Positions 12,601 to 24,613 of a DNA stretch of 64,000 nucleotides are shown piece by piece; the stretch's first letter is position 1, and each line of letters starts with the position of its first letter. The position numbers and the translations under genes are program-made. Origin of the DNA: Kwoniella bestiolae CBS 10118 (Eukaryota > Basidiomycota > Tremellomycetes > Tremellales > Cryptococcaceae); NCBI RefSeq assembly GCF_000512585.2, contig NC_089241.1, forward strand, positions 3,924,001 through 3,988,000, read 5' to 3'. Under the pieces are notes generated by a model, which made no database searches, was not told the DNA's origin, and saw nothing but the letters and a program-made list of their open reading frames with translations.

Positions 12601-15600
12601 TAGATGCCGAATTGGTGGTGGGATGTCTTGACGAGACTCTGTCTTTCCTTGGAACGCTTCTTCGAGTGTCTTCAATGATCGGTACATCTGCTACAGCTTT
12701 ACCTGCATCTCTACTCGCTCTTCCCGTGGCCGTCCCATCAGCAGATAAAGTCCAGCTAGTCGATGCTCTTTTCGAAATCGCTTTCTCGCCCTCCGCTCAA
12801 ACCAGCAACATACTCAATATCCTCAAAACACTTCGAGTGTACTTGGAGATTATCGGTCAAGACCATCACAAACCGTCGTTGGCAAGTATGCTGCGCAGTC
12901 CCACCAAAACATGCGAGAATCTTACAGACCTAGCAACGAGAACAGACGATTTAGACGTTCGAGCCGCTGTCTGGGATCTGCTGTCGACTATGGTCAGTAC
13001 CCAGCCAGGATGCGTGCAAGCTTGCATCGGTTCAGTCAATGGCGAAGGATACGAAGGAACGCTCAAATCAGCTGTTGAAGAGATCACCTCATGGGAAACA
13101 ACCTTCCGAGAAGCTCCACATACATTATCAGCAGTACTCAACTACCTTCAATCGATAATGCGAGCTGCCGGTGCGGATAAAGCTATCTCTCACTTACGCA
13201 AGAATTCTGAATTCTGGCAAGCGATATTCGACTTGTCTACCCGGATCGTGCCCGCCCCGCCGTCATTCTCCTTATCGATGCATTCTGAAGATTTCACCTC
13301 GAGGATCCAACGATATGCTTACTCTGTTCAAGCTAAAGCCAATGCTACTTCTTTGTTGTCCGCGGAGCTGTCTTACGCGTTGAATAATGATGACGAGGAG
13401 GATAATGAGAGTAAAGCTAGGACATTGGTGCTTTCGCTGTTTAGGAATAACTCTGCTTTGCAGGAAGCGAGTTTGATGAGCTGTCATAATAGTTGTGTTC
13501 CTGAACTGCATGAGGAGCAGAGCAAGAAGTTTGTAGCGAGTGGTGGGGTTTTAGGAAGATTGAGGACGATTACGTTGGCTTCTGAGAGAGAATATGGTCG
13601 AGCATATCTTTATGGTAAGCTTCCTCATCGGAACGCTTGTTACATTTTGAACAACGCTGACATGTTTCGTATCTAGATGGCTCGGTGATCGTTCAAGGTT
13701 CTGCGACCCAGCAGTCCACCGTCAATCTGGCTCTCGATCTGCTTAACCTGAACTGGTCGATGCTCGATGCAGATATATCCCTCACTCGATCGTTCCGGCA
13801 ATTAGCAGAGTCTATCTCGCCTTGGACTGAAGGCGACAACCTAGCAATAAATGCTGCTCTGAAAGCTGCTGTGGCCATCGCAGAGACTGTCGCTGAAGAA
13901 TATCGAGGTGGCGATGTGATGCTTGCTATACAGGTGGAAAGGTTGTCAATTCTAGCGGTGATTCTGGAAACTGCTTTAAACATTGAAGATCAACAACCGG
14001 ACGCCGATTTGGCACGACAACTCTCCACGTCTATGGCAATGATAGTCAATTCGCAATCTTTCCCTCCTGTGGTTTCATTGCGACATTCCGAATTGCCCTC
14101 TATTCACCAACCTGTCCTTCGAATATTATACTTGCTACTACAAGCTATGTCAATGAGCGATATCACCACGACAAATGTTACCTCCCGCGAATCCCTGGTT
14201 GATGCCGCCACGATATTCGCCCTTGAATCTGCTGATATAGTGTTCGACTCGATCATCAGAGGACATCAACCTGCATTTGTCGGTGATTTAAGTATGATCA
14301 TTGGCGTCCTCTGCGAACTCAGCAAATTAGCCACTACCAATGGCAACGTACTGTGGCTAGACAAAGTCCAAGGATTCAATCTCATTGGTCGATCATTGGA
14401 AGTATTGGTCCGAACGAAAATTTCCAATGATCAGCTACCACTACATATCTCAAGTATCTTGTTACTCCACTTGGCATTGGCTAGTAACCCCCTGACGGCT
14501 GAGAAATTAGCTATATCAGGAACGTTGGCGGCATACTCTGATAATTCCATTGTCGTTCAGGCAGAACATGGGAAGATCGCTATACCTACCTCGTCCAATG
14601 GGAATTCGACGCACGATAATTGGTGTGCTATGTTGCTCGTTGTCAAAGCTTTACTCTTCACATTACCCGATACCACCTCATTCGTCCGAACGGATGTAAT
14701 CCCATTTATAAGGGTTGTAAACCAACAATTACTTCGAAGTATGAAGTGGGATGGTGAATCGGTACTATCCCTCCCAGCATTGAATGAATTGGAACTAGTC
14801 ACGGATATCTTCTACGGATTGGTCAACTCGCTGAATTCCAATAATGTGATATTGGAGGATTACTCAGTACACGCTATAGGGTTATTAAGGAATATACGAT
14901 ACGCCCTGTCCCATCCTAGATTACTATCTACGTTGCTCATCCCGTCGACAGAGGATGAGAGAATTGACCTAGACAAGGAATTAGAATTGGTAGAACAGCA
15001 AGATTCGAATGGCCTGAACCTATCTGATCAAGATAAGACCCCTATACTAGCTTCGAGGTCTTCAGGGTTGTTGAGAGTGGTCAGGACAATATTATCCACT
15101 TTGATAGGAGTGACGAAAGCTTGGGAGGTGTTGAAAGATGATGATTTGGATGAGAGGGATAAATGCAGTTTGGAGAAGTTGGTTTTGGTGGAAAGGGAGG
15201 GAGAGGAATTCGATCCGGTGGAAGTCATAAACGATCTATACACCATAACCTCGAATATCCCATCGAGCTCAACCAACAATAACTCAGAAGGTGATCTGTC
15301 GAAAATGACAACGCAGATACTCGAATCAATCTCCCTGATATCCTTCACCCAGATATTACTCAGACACACCCTCTTACCGGATATCGAGAAACGTTCCCTT
15401 TCCGACGATGAGAAAAGCTACGAGATGGATTTGGATTTGCCGGAGCATAGCCGGAAATCTAGGAGAAGGAGTTCAGGGGGGATGGGGAGTAAAGAAGGTT
15501 TGGTACTTCGCGAACTGCAGGATGATCTTAGGGGTTTAGTGGGCGGGGAGAAGGGGTTGAGGGGGGTGGTGAGAGGCCGGTTGGAGGGGGTTTTTGGGGG

Positions 15601-15610
15601 TGATAGTTGA
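9661..15610 (+). CDS. NUP188: nucleoporin Nup188
   Basis: Five exons: 9661-9716, 9791-10378, 10444-~11236, ~11362-13614 and 13677-15610. The product is about 1,870-1,890 residues, the size of the Nup188 scaffold nucleoporin. It is alpha-helical throughout with no enzymatic motif. The recognisable part is after intron 3, YWIADFPYEERRSVLVRSQ followed by FPYQPAHLLRVLSSL, which resembles the Nup188 segment with an 'RFP..P LLRLL' core. A Gly/Arg-rich charged tail ends the protein. Family role: inner-ring scaffold of the nuclear pore complex, partner of Nic96. Intron 3 is uncertain: a GTAAGT donor at 11237 does not keep phase with the nearest good acceptors, whereas a donor two bases upstream with acceptor 11361 does. 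Identification is from family resemblance, not a search. Confidence 0.78.
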
Positions 15611-15886
15611 TTGATTGGGTTGTTGGGTGTTGACTTTGGATTAAGCAGAAGCAAGGAATAGTAATTTGTTAAGACTTAGGCGAGATCGACCGAAGATACC
15701 TGCATTTATAATTATACCAGCTTGAGTTATTCGGAACGAAAAATGCATGACGCATACAATGCAACCCTAATATCTACGTCTGATCACGATCAAATCAGGC
15801 AAAAGGTAATTTCCTGGAAACGAAACTTCCGACCAACTCGCCTTTCTTCTCTAGCCACACTGCAGTACGACCAAAGTCACAATCCG

Positions 15887-16325
15887 TCAGCCTTTCGCCC
15901 CCTTGACCACTAAACCAAGCGGTAAGGTACATTCACAACCATGCGTCTTGCCATTATGTCTATCCTCCAGAGCCTGATCGTTCTCGTAGTGCTGCCATGT
16001 GATGATCTCCCCGTTCTCTGGGTCAACCACTACGTGGAAGAGCTTTGTACCTGGTTCGTTGGCTAGGACTTCGTCTCTGATCTGGAGGATCACTGTGGTA
16101 GAACAGTACTGCTTATCAGCTTACAACGAACAACTTTCACTGCCCAGTCTCTCATCTCATTCGAAGATGACGAGAGAGGAGAAGGGACAAACTCACAATC
16201 AAGAAGTTCTTGTCGTTTGCCTTCTTTGGCTATGAATGCTACGTACTTGCGCAGAACTCCAGGTCAGTCAAGGTCGACAAAACACTGTTAGGAGAGTCCT
16301 GTGTACTCACTTTGACGAAAGACAT
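15887..16325 (-). CDS. small ABM-fold protein (antibiotic biosynthesis monooxygenase-like)
   Basis: Three exons (16325-16311, 16245-16197, 16092-15887) join in phase to 89 residues. The order is a beta strand (YVAFIAKEGK), a helix with RQELLDLILQIRDEVLANE, the strand pair KLFHVVVDPENGEIITWQHY, and a helix beginning with ENDQALEDRH. This is the dimeric alpha+beta barrel pattern of the ABM family, where proteins of ~90-100 residues act as small monooxygenases or as enzymes of unknown substrate. No substrate can be assigned. The next gene, a permease, is divergent 886 bases away. Two further ABM-type genes are in this window, but this one differs more in sequence from them than they do from each other. 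Confidence 0.65.
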
Positions 16326-17211
16326 GATTCCGATGGTATGGTGAGAGGGGTTGATTGTTGTTAAATGCCAGATGGAGGTTTGGTGGCAGGTTCAGACAGA
16401 TACTCAATACTTATAGATGTCATGCGATCCACAGTGATCAGGCGATTATGTTTGAAGGGGAAATCCATGGACAACAACCCTGTACTCATTACCCATCTCA
16501 CGTCATCTCCTTGAAACGCTACCACATATCCATATCTATGTCGTGCTGACGGCTTAGATAATGATGGATTGGAAATGCCACACAACCTTGACTAATCCGT
16601 CTATCGCGCGATACTTATCCGTTTATCACGATGGATTACGTGCGTCGTGTTGAGTTATGCCGCGGGATTCAGATCATCCCAACCTGAAATGAGGTTATCG
16701 ATAAGTTATGTCTAAGTAGCTTGAGGGACATGCATACTTAGCACCTCGGAGTACAGTTTGTTAAGTGCGACTGCAGCGTCAAGAGGAAACGGTCAAAACC
16801 GGTTATGTTGGAAGAGCACGTCATCCCTCTCCGGGGATGTTCCATGCTGATATACCTCCTATTGAACGGGAGGATCTGTCTCACATCGCACAAATGGATT
16901 TGCAAAGTTGCAGAGTTGCAAAGGTGCCCTCCATGATCCATCTGCTCAGACGAAAGCGAGAACGAAATGATGCCACCCAAAGTCGCACGCAATCCTTTGC
17001 AACCAGATCTAAAACTCAAATAGTTAACAGTATTTTTGTCTTTGAGGCATAGTGATAGCGTCAGTTGCATCTCGCCATACCAAATTTCTGGACTTGTCGA
17101 GTGCTTGTGTGGACTTGGCAATACATAAAAGGTCGAAAATGACCTTTTCGAAATGAAAGCTTTTCACCTCGATACACTGTCAGACTGAACCCAGGTGCCC
17201 CAGGTGCAATC
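16326..17211. other. divergent intergenic region ABM gene / permease
   Basis: 886 bases without a supported gene; an open frame at 16765-17052 has no recognisable features. It is longer than most intergenic regions in this window, which fits regulated expression of the two flanking genes. A palindromic ATCGCGCGAT-like string lies near 16603-16612. Confidence 0.5.
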
Positions 17212-19381
17212 ATGTCGACAGACGCATCGCCGTATCCTCCCCAGCAAGCTGCTGCTCCGTCCGATACTCCGCATGATCCACCAACAAAGAAGAAACGGTC
17301 CGAAGCTGGAGTTTGGCTCGCCATCAGCAGTTTTTTGTGGGATAGCGATACTCACCTCAAATCACCTGAAGAGAGAAGATTGCTGTTGAAATTGGATCTT
17401 GCAATCTTGCCGTGTTTGTGCTTGGGGTATTTCTGTAAATACCTTGATCAAACTAACTGTGAGTGTCATTTGCCCAGGGGTCGAAAAATATAAGCTGATA
17501 AGAGGTTAAGTGACCAATGCATATGTATCGGGAATGAAAGAGGCGCTTGAATGGAATGGCAATCAATATACCTACGCTGTTGCCCTTTATACTGCTGGGT
17601 ATGCTGCTATGCAAGTTCCCTCAACTGTAAGCGACCATGTCTCTTCCTGCCTCCCACATTTTTGGCTGAACGTTTTCTTTCATGACTAGCTGATCGTGCA
17701 ATACATTCGACCATCACTCTGGCTCGCTTTCTGCGAGGTATCCTGGGCGCTTCTGACGTGAGTCCAGTGGGCACCTGGAATCCTGGACAGAACTGACTTC
17801 GATATTCTCAGTTTCTGCCAAGCTGCCGTAAAGAACACCGGATCAATGTATGCCTTACGTTTCCTCGTGGCAATAATGGAGAGTGCCTTCTTCCCAGCTG
17901 GTGTATACCTCCTAGGAAGTTGGTACACCCCGAACGAACTGGCTAAACGAACTGCAATCTTCCATGTAAGTTGAGCTGCTACCCGTGCAGACGGAACAGG
18001 AAAGGGGGCTGACGATCCCTCGACTCAAGTTCACCTCCGCTGCGGGAGCGATGACTTCAGGTTATATCCAAGCTGGGGTGTACACCTCGCTGAGAGGACG
18101 ATATGGTCTCGATGGATGGCAGTGGCTCTAGTACGCTTCTCTTTCACCTTGTCCTCAAGTGAATTGAAAGCTGAAGGGAGTGTTCAGCATTGTCTGTGGA
18201 ATCATCACTGCACCTTGTGGTATCCTCGTTTGGATCCTGCTTCCAAATTATCCCAGACAGGGACAGAAGAGGTGGTATCTTACCGATGCTGAATTCGCTT
18301 TGGCGCGGGAAAGGATGAAGAGGATAGGAAGGGACTCGAACGCTGGAAGTCTGGACAGGAAGGCTCTCACGAGGATCTTGAAGAAGTGGCGTGAGTTGAA
18401 GTCGAATTATCCATCGTCTTGCTCGATACTGATGGTTCGGGCGTGGCTGTCACAGACATTTGGATCATTCCTATTACCTACACTTTCTATGGTCTCGGAT
18501 GTGCCGATGGAGGATACATTGCCATCTACCTGAGTGAGTAAATTTTCCTCCATTGTACTCTATCAACCCCGCTTATAAAGTGTCACTTGCAGAGGCAACC
18601 AAGAAATACAGCATCGCCCAAGTCAACCTGATCCCAACAATCCTCAATGTCATCCAATCAGTCGGAGTGCTCACTTGGTAAGTATGGTCGTCCTCTTCTC
18701 GCTCAACATTCTGAACTGACGCCATATGTTGTGTTGATCAGGGGCTTCCTTGCCGACTTCACACAACAGCGATATTACACAATCGCGATCGCCACACTGA
18801 TTTCCATCTTCCCCACCGGCGTACTCGCCGCATGGCCAGCCTCACACGAACTGAAATTGGCAGCCTTCCTGATTACTGGTGTCCAATACGTTACCGCCGT
18901 ATACTTCTCGTGGTTCCAGGAGATATGCCAAAACGATCCGATGGAACGTGCTGTCATCGTCTCGCTTTCCCTGGGTCTACAATTCGGAATGAGTGCATGG
19001 GTCACTATTTTGATTTTCCCGCAGACGGAATCGCCCTCATTTAGGAAAGGTTTCCCTACTACTCTTGCCTGTGAGTCATTCAAGCGCCCGATGTGGTTGT
19101 GAGCGAGGTTGACAGTGTATGTTGGACTAGTTGTTCTTCTTGGATTAGTACTCGCCAGCGTTATCCATCTTTTACATAAACGCGATATTAATAGAGGAGT
19201 ATACGACCGGGAGCCATACGAAGTACCGCTTGAAGGGATCGACCAGAGTTCAAATAACCAAGAAGGAAGTGAACCTCGTTATGGAGATAACAAGGTTGAG
19301 CAAGGTGACCTACCCATAGTGCCCACTTTGACGAGAGAGTCAGTATATCGAAGGCAAAGAGCGGGGATTTCCACTGCGTAA
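17212..19381 (+). CDS. major facilitator permease, anion:cation symporter (Dal5/Fen2/Tna1) type
   Basis: About nine exons give a ~500-residue protein with twelve predicted membrane segments. The N-terminal cytosolic tail (MSTDASPYPPQQ...) leads into LLLKLDLAILPCLCLGYFCK followed by YLDQTN and NAYVSGMKE, the hallmark of the Dal5-like family after helix 1. FLVAIMESAFFPAGVYLLGS and the downstream RTAIFHFTSAAGAMTSGYIQ match the helix 4-5 region. The KKW-HIWIIPITYTFYGLG junction is formed by splicing out an intron that is also open in another frame. Family members carry allantoate, pantothenate, nicotinate, biotin and similar organic anions across the plasma membrane; the substrate here is unknown. 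The start is the first ATG of the open exon; the stop is TAA at 19379-19381. Confidence 0.85.
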
Positions 19382-19606
19382 ATTAAGTCTCATTCTTTGA
19401 TCACCACGATCGCCAGGATGGTGACCTGGTGCACCCGTTCATCCGTAACATCTCGTCTAGTGCGATGCATGTCAATGCAGGTAGCCATGCACAGTACTGT
19501 CTTGAAGGCCCACTGTCCCTCCTGCTCTATTGTACACGCACTCTGGTCATACTGAGTTCTATAGAGCTGTTCCATCATATGGCCGCATTATAGCAATATT
19601 TTCCAA
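19382..19606. other. 3' flank of permease gene
   Basis: Short AT-balanced stretch between the permease stop and the first RNA-like element; it contains the TATA-like string ATTATAGCAA about 20 bases before that element. Confidence 0.5.
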
Positions 19607-19997
19607 GGTCGCGTAGCTTAGCGGTTAGAACCAAATCGGTTTTAGAATCTTTCGAAAAGCAAGCGTCGTGATCCTACCTTCATAGGGGGTAGATGATGAC
19701 GCTGATGAACCTGATCTCGCTCGGGGGATGGCCTCCTGTCCGTTGACCTTGTAAGAACTCAGATGCCACTGATGCTTGTCGCGTTTGTGGCAACTGCGAC
19801 ATATGGTATTTCCCGGTACGTATGGTGCGGGGATTTACCAACGAACCAATCTACCTTTCAAGCGATTGTGAGGCAAGGTTGGAATATTGAACATGATCTC
19901 ACGTCCACCTGCAAATGGTGGGGTGAGGGATTGTGCCGCTTGAGGGATTCGAATGACGTCTTCCGCTGAAAGGTGGAGACACGCGATCAACCTTTTT
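19607..19997 (+). ncRNA. candidate structured Pol III-type RNA element, copy 1 (long form)
   Basis: Begins with GGTCGCG (19607-19613) and TAGCTTAGCGG, a good tRNA A-box match, and ends with CGCGATC (19982-19988), which can pair with the first seven bases (one G-U pair). A 6-bp hairpin (19958-19963 with 19975-19980) lies just before the 3' strand, as in the other copies. GATCAACC and a run of five T (19993-19997) follow, fitting a B-box-like site and a Pol III terminator. The middle is far longer (382 bases) than in copies 3-5, and no good open reading frame fills it. Function unknown; a chance match of the ends is the main alternative. Confidence 0.45.
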
Positions 19998-20343
19998 GCT
20001 TAACGTTTGTATACGCATACGGGTGGTGCTGTCGTTGAAGGATCGTACAGTAATTTTGACTAAACACGATGGTCAGTCCTTGCAACTGTTGGTGATAATG
20101 ACATCTATAGTTAAGCACAACGATTGAGGGCTTCATGCCAAAGGTGAGCCCCTCTGAATGCAGTCTTCGGTTCCCTCCGGTCCGGAAAGTTGCCGGTGAG
20201 TTGAGAATGGTCAGATATCAACAAAGATGGTCGGTCCATACATCTGTATGCGAAGATGACATTCTCAATCATATCGTTACGCACATCTCCATTTCCCTCA
20301 GGTTAAAGAAACAGAATCAAGAGACCTGCAAGTGGACTTCAAC
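19998..20343. other. intergenic region upstream of ABM gene
   Basis: Between RNA-like copy 1 and the second ABM gene. A small open frame (20135-20356) overlaps the ABM start in another frame and shows no family features. Confidence 0.5.
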
Positions 20344-20877
20344 ATGGTATACATAGTCGTTGTGTTCGTCGAGGTCAAACCTGAATCGATAGAAGCCGTG
20401 AAGAAGAGGTTATCGGAAGCTGCTAAGATATGTGAGTAGCTTATCTAATCCAGGGCTGTATCAAATGATTTGTCTGGTCTGTATGCATACGACCTGGAAA
20501 TTCAACGAGACCGTTGCGATGATTTGTGACTGATCTCCGTTTCGATTAATAGATGAGAAGGATCCGGAAACGTTAGAATGGTCTTTACGACAGGACGTGT
20601 CTAACCCGCAGAGATTTACGATCATAGAACGGTATGAACGGGAATCAGTGAGCAATATACGTCTCTATCGTAGCATTCTTCAGCCTGATCCCACTCAGTC
20701 AGCATTCCCACTTTACCTCACACCTCGGCAAGTATGATCGTTCAATGCTGACGTTTACTATACTATGTTTAGTCTTTGACCGAAATCCACAAGAAGAATC
20801 CTATCTTCCCAGAGACTGTAGCGTGGTTACGGGAGCAAGTCACAAAACCGAACGAACCTCATTTCATTAATGCTTAG
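20344..20877 (+). CDS. small ABM-fold protein, paralogue of the gene at 63.3 kb
   Basis: Three exons of 88, 95 and 105 bases (20344-20431, 20553-20647, 20773-20877) give 95 residues. Features seen: strand MVYIVVVFVEVKP, helix with AVKKRLSEAAKI, then the signature DPETLEWSLRQDV, strand FTIIERYERES, and the C-terminal helix after SLTEIHKKNP. This is the ABM alpha+beta-barrel pattern in which Glu-Trp and Glu-Arg-Tyr strands line the dimer interface. Enzymatic role unknown. Exon lengths, phases and many residues match the gene at 63284-63788 exactly in structure, so the two are duplicates. The downstream neighbour, a permease, is convergent. Confidence 0.8.
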
Positions 20878-21251
20878 ACCCCACACCATACCATGAATCA
20901 GTAGGACCACTATGTCTACCTTGTTTCATCTATCATATCTAACCGAGGAGATAAAAACTACAAATTGAACACACATCAACCATAAATGGCTACTACTACA
21001 ACTATCCCCCAGGCTCACTCTACAACAACATCGTTTAACCATCTCTACAACAGCACTACTGACCCACTTTCTACTACAACAATGCTGGCACACTCGCTGC
21101 AACATCATTTTGTGCTCACAGAACCGCCCATACACCCGAACGATATCCTCACCCCTGATGCTCTCACCCAGCCCATGCACATGTAGACCAATCGGATTCC
21201 CTCAAACACCCTTGCCATCATAGATCGGAAAGCATCTCGTCTTATCTTATC
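20878..21251. other. convergent 3' intergenic region
   Basis: Between the ABM gene and the end of the permease gene. CA/CT-rich low-complexity stretch near 20960-21080 (many CTACAACA-like words); nothing else supported. Confidence 0.5.
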
Positions 21252-23574
21252 TCAGGTAGAATAGCTGAGTACACATAGGTCAGCTTCATTTGCCCTGCCA
21301 TCACGGGGAATGTAATCACTCACATGAAGAAGGGGTTCTTTATATCGGTCGTATCCTCGGCACCTAACTCTTGACCTTTTCTCTCGATCTCCTCTTGCGT
21401 CAATCCCATTTGTTCAATCTTTTGTTGCTTTCGTTTATTGGTCCAAACGAGATATAATCTCCAGAGAACAATGGTGACAAATTCGACGCCCATACACGAA
21501 GCGATCGTGATGGTACCGGGAATATAATGAGGAGCATCTTTCGCTTTCATCACTTGTGATCCAGCTAGAGAAAACCAAGTACGAGATGTCAGCTCAAGCT
21601 ATTTCTTGTGGTATACATAGCCCGGCAACTTACCAATATTACCAGTACAGTAAGCGATGAAACACATAGAACTGATGACACTCCTCTTGGTCCTACCGGC
21701 AGTGTTGGAAGAGATAAGAGACCAAGCGGAGAACATGGGAATAACGAAACTGATCGAACAGAGGTCAGCATCTTTGTGGACCAGAATGAGGGACTTGGAA
21801 TACTCACGTGACAGTGATGAGGTACATGCCCCACTTGGTCCATCGGTACTTGATATCACTTGGTAAAAGAGCGATGACGAGAAGCTATGTAATGGGCCAG
21901 AAGGTATACATGTAAGCAGTGGGTACTATCTTTGTTGTGGGACGCCGATGTGTACTCACGCCAACGAAGGGGAACAAACATGAAACCATCATGAAGTACA
22001 TCCTGGTACCTTTGATCTTGGTTGTGGTATAACCGACAACTACAAACCAAAGTACTGAGACGACACTTCGAGGAATGGTGTAGAGGATGACTTCCGACTC
22101 GGTAAACCCGAACGACTTGTTGATGACGGTACCTGATAAGGAAATGTCATCAGTCAGGGTTCTAACACTTACTCACAATGCTAAGAACGCACCGAATGTA
22201 GTGAGAGCTCCGTTACACTATCGAAAGAATCAATATCAGTATCTCCTCCAGGTTGGAGCAATGATGAGACAAGGGGAGATTCGACTTACAACACAAGACA
22301 TGAAGGCATTAACGAACTGGAAGTACATAACAGGATCTTTGAAAGCCTCAATTACTTGATCCCATTTCCAAGTTTTCCTACCCGTAAGATCCGTACCAGC
22401 ATTGTTACTCATAACTCGAGCACAAGCGATCAACTTCTCTCTCTTGGAAAGCCATCGAACTTCGTTAGGAGTACCAAGCATGAACCAAGCTACTGAAGCT
22501 GCCAACAGGGTCTGACCCCCTAAGAAGACGGCGATTCCTCGCCAGGCTGCGAAGCCACCTTCGTGCTTCTCGGCTGCTTTGGCGATACCGTACATGGTCA
22601 AATCCACTACGATACCCCAGCCTGCATTCGCAGATTGGAATACCAAGGCTCTGGCGTTGTGCTCTCTGGTGAGATACCATGAGGCGATGATTAGGTTGAA
22701 TCCTGGTGAGATGGTACATTCGAAAGCTCCTTGAAGGAATCGCAAGACCATGAAAGGTGCCCAAGAGTGGAGGAATGCTTGACAGAGGACGATGATGCCC
22801 CAGCAGAACCTACATGCACAGTCAGTACCGTGATCATCGCATATCATTCGTGAGGGGGATGGTACTCACATGTAGATAGTGAGAGTTTTACCCATATCTG
22901 GGCAGTTGCAGGAGAAGGTCAATTGTGATCTGGCATTTTAGGGGTTCGTTACTTACTGAAACGTTGGAGGACGACGTTAGATGGGAATTCGAATAAACCA
23001 TATGCAGCGTCTGAATATAGATATCGTCAGTTCACCTTTCATTCAAATACACATACGGTATGAGTACTCACAGAAGATAACGGTCAACAGGGAGTATTGG
23101 TTTCCATGCATGCCTGTATCTTTTTGGACGCCGTACAAGTTCTACCCGGGCGCAATTCAGGTTATCTTTTGAACCTCTTCTTTGCTCTAGAAATACCTGT
23201 TTAACTCACCATCGTCCCAAGACCAGTCTTATCTGTCTGTTGGATACCGTACATCCACCACATGAGCGGGAGAAGGAGCAGATCTGTCTTTCGCTTGACT
23301 CGTTTATACTCCTCTTCGGTGAATTCGCTTTCAGCCAAGATCCTATCACGCGTTCGCCATCAGCTTCTCGCCTGTTGCCTGGGTTATTCGCTGCCAGCGG
23401 GAACACTCACGCGGCTTCCGCTATTTTTACTTCGTTGACGGTCACGGTATTACCGTTCTCAGCGATGACCTGCTTATCATCTGGATAGTCGGACACGTCC
23501 ATCACCGTGAGATGATGAGGGGCTTTCTCATCGGTCTCGGTGGGTGTCTTGTCGGTATATTGGATGTTTGACAT
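21252..23574 (-). CDS. major facilitator permease, anion:cation symporter (allantoate permease) type
   Basis: Multi-exon minus-strand gene of ~500 residues; start ATG 23574-23572, last short exon ends at 21252. The N-terminus is acidic and hydrophilic, then LAESEFTEEEYKRVKRKTDL leads into LLLPLMWWMYGIQQTDK and GTMNLYGVQKDTGM, the family's helix 1 region. GKTLTIYMFCWGIIVLCQAF and FMVLRFLQGAFECTISPGFN are helices 3-4, with the family motif RFLQGAFE. SKREKLIACARV in the central loop and the helix around FVIPMFSAWSLISSNTAGRT support the assignment. Known relatives transport allantoate, ureidosuccinate and other organic acids at the plasma membrane; substrate unknown here. The two permeases of this window are distant in sequence, so they are not a recent tandem duplication. 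Confidence 0.85.
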
Positions 23575-24613
23575 GGCGAGGTCCTTAAACGGAGTACGAG
23601 GGGTCTATCTAGAAGTTAGTGGGTGAGGGAGATGGGAATAACTCGCGAGGCTTAAAGTAAGCTGGGGAATACCAATAGGATACTTTATACTCTCTATGTA
23701 GGATAGGTGTCCCTTATCTCTCGACATGTCACCCTTCGGAGCTGACCGTTGTTAATGATAAGAGTACGACACAGCACCGACGCCGTCTCGGATAATCGAC
23801 TTCGCCTAAAGCAATGAGCTGATCCTGCGAGAACAACAGTCACCCAGTAGAGCCGAGCACAAGCGACAGCAGCCTACCTAACAAAGATAAGAAACGATCA
23901 TCCTGAGAATATGGCTCGAAATGAGAGGGTTGTTCAGGGATGGGAAAAGCCAAATGTTCATAGGTGCCTTGAAGGCAAAAACTAACCGCCTGAACGGACA
24001 TCACGAACACTAGTACAGAGTGATATCATGTTGAGGCGGACAGAGGAAGAAAGAGAGATAAGAGAAGAGCAAGGAACGTTAGAATGCCGAACTTGGCTTA
24101 TAATCGGTGTTCTTCCAATCTCTCTTTCTCACACGTACACCCTCCGTTACCGGATTTAACGGCCCGCGGAGGACGCTTATTTGACCATGATCACGTTGAG
24201 TAGTAGACCAGCGGGATTGGAAGTAAACTGCGGGAGGTGGACAAAGTAAAGTTTCACAAAGGTACAGAGCCAGCGCTATTTTCGTAATATGCCAAGACTT
24301 GCCCACATGAGAACGGAAGATAAGGAGATTTACAGAGATAAGGAAGGCGGTGTTCACCGCTACTTGTCATTGGCGCTGTTGACAGGTTGACATTCTCAAA
24401 GTATAAAGGCATAGGGGCATGCGCAACGATGCATCACTATGGAGAGATGATAAAGCTGCAATGTGAATTATCCTGAAAATTTCGAGAGAGGGGAATAACG
24501 TATATGATGTATTGTCCATAAATTCTCACTGGAGAAAATAAAAAGATATGAAAGCAGAGGAAGGCAGGTATCGAGAAGATCACGGGCCTCGTTGATCAAA
24601 GCGTTGCACTTGT
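23575..24613. other. intergenic, left part of gene-poor island
   Basis: Upstream region of the permease followed by sequence with no supported gene. Open frames here (for example 24079-24357, minus) are short and without recognisable composition. Confidence 0.5.
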
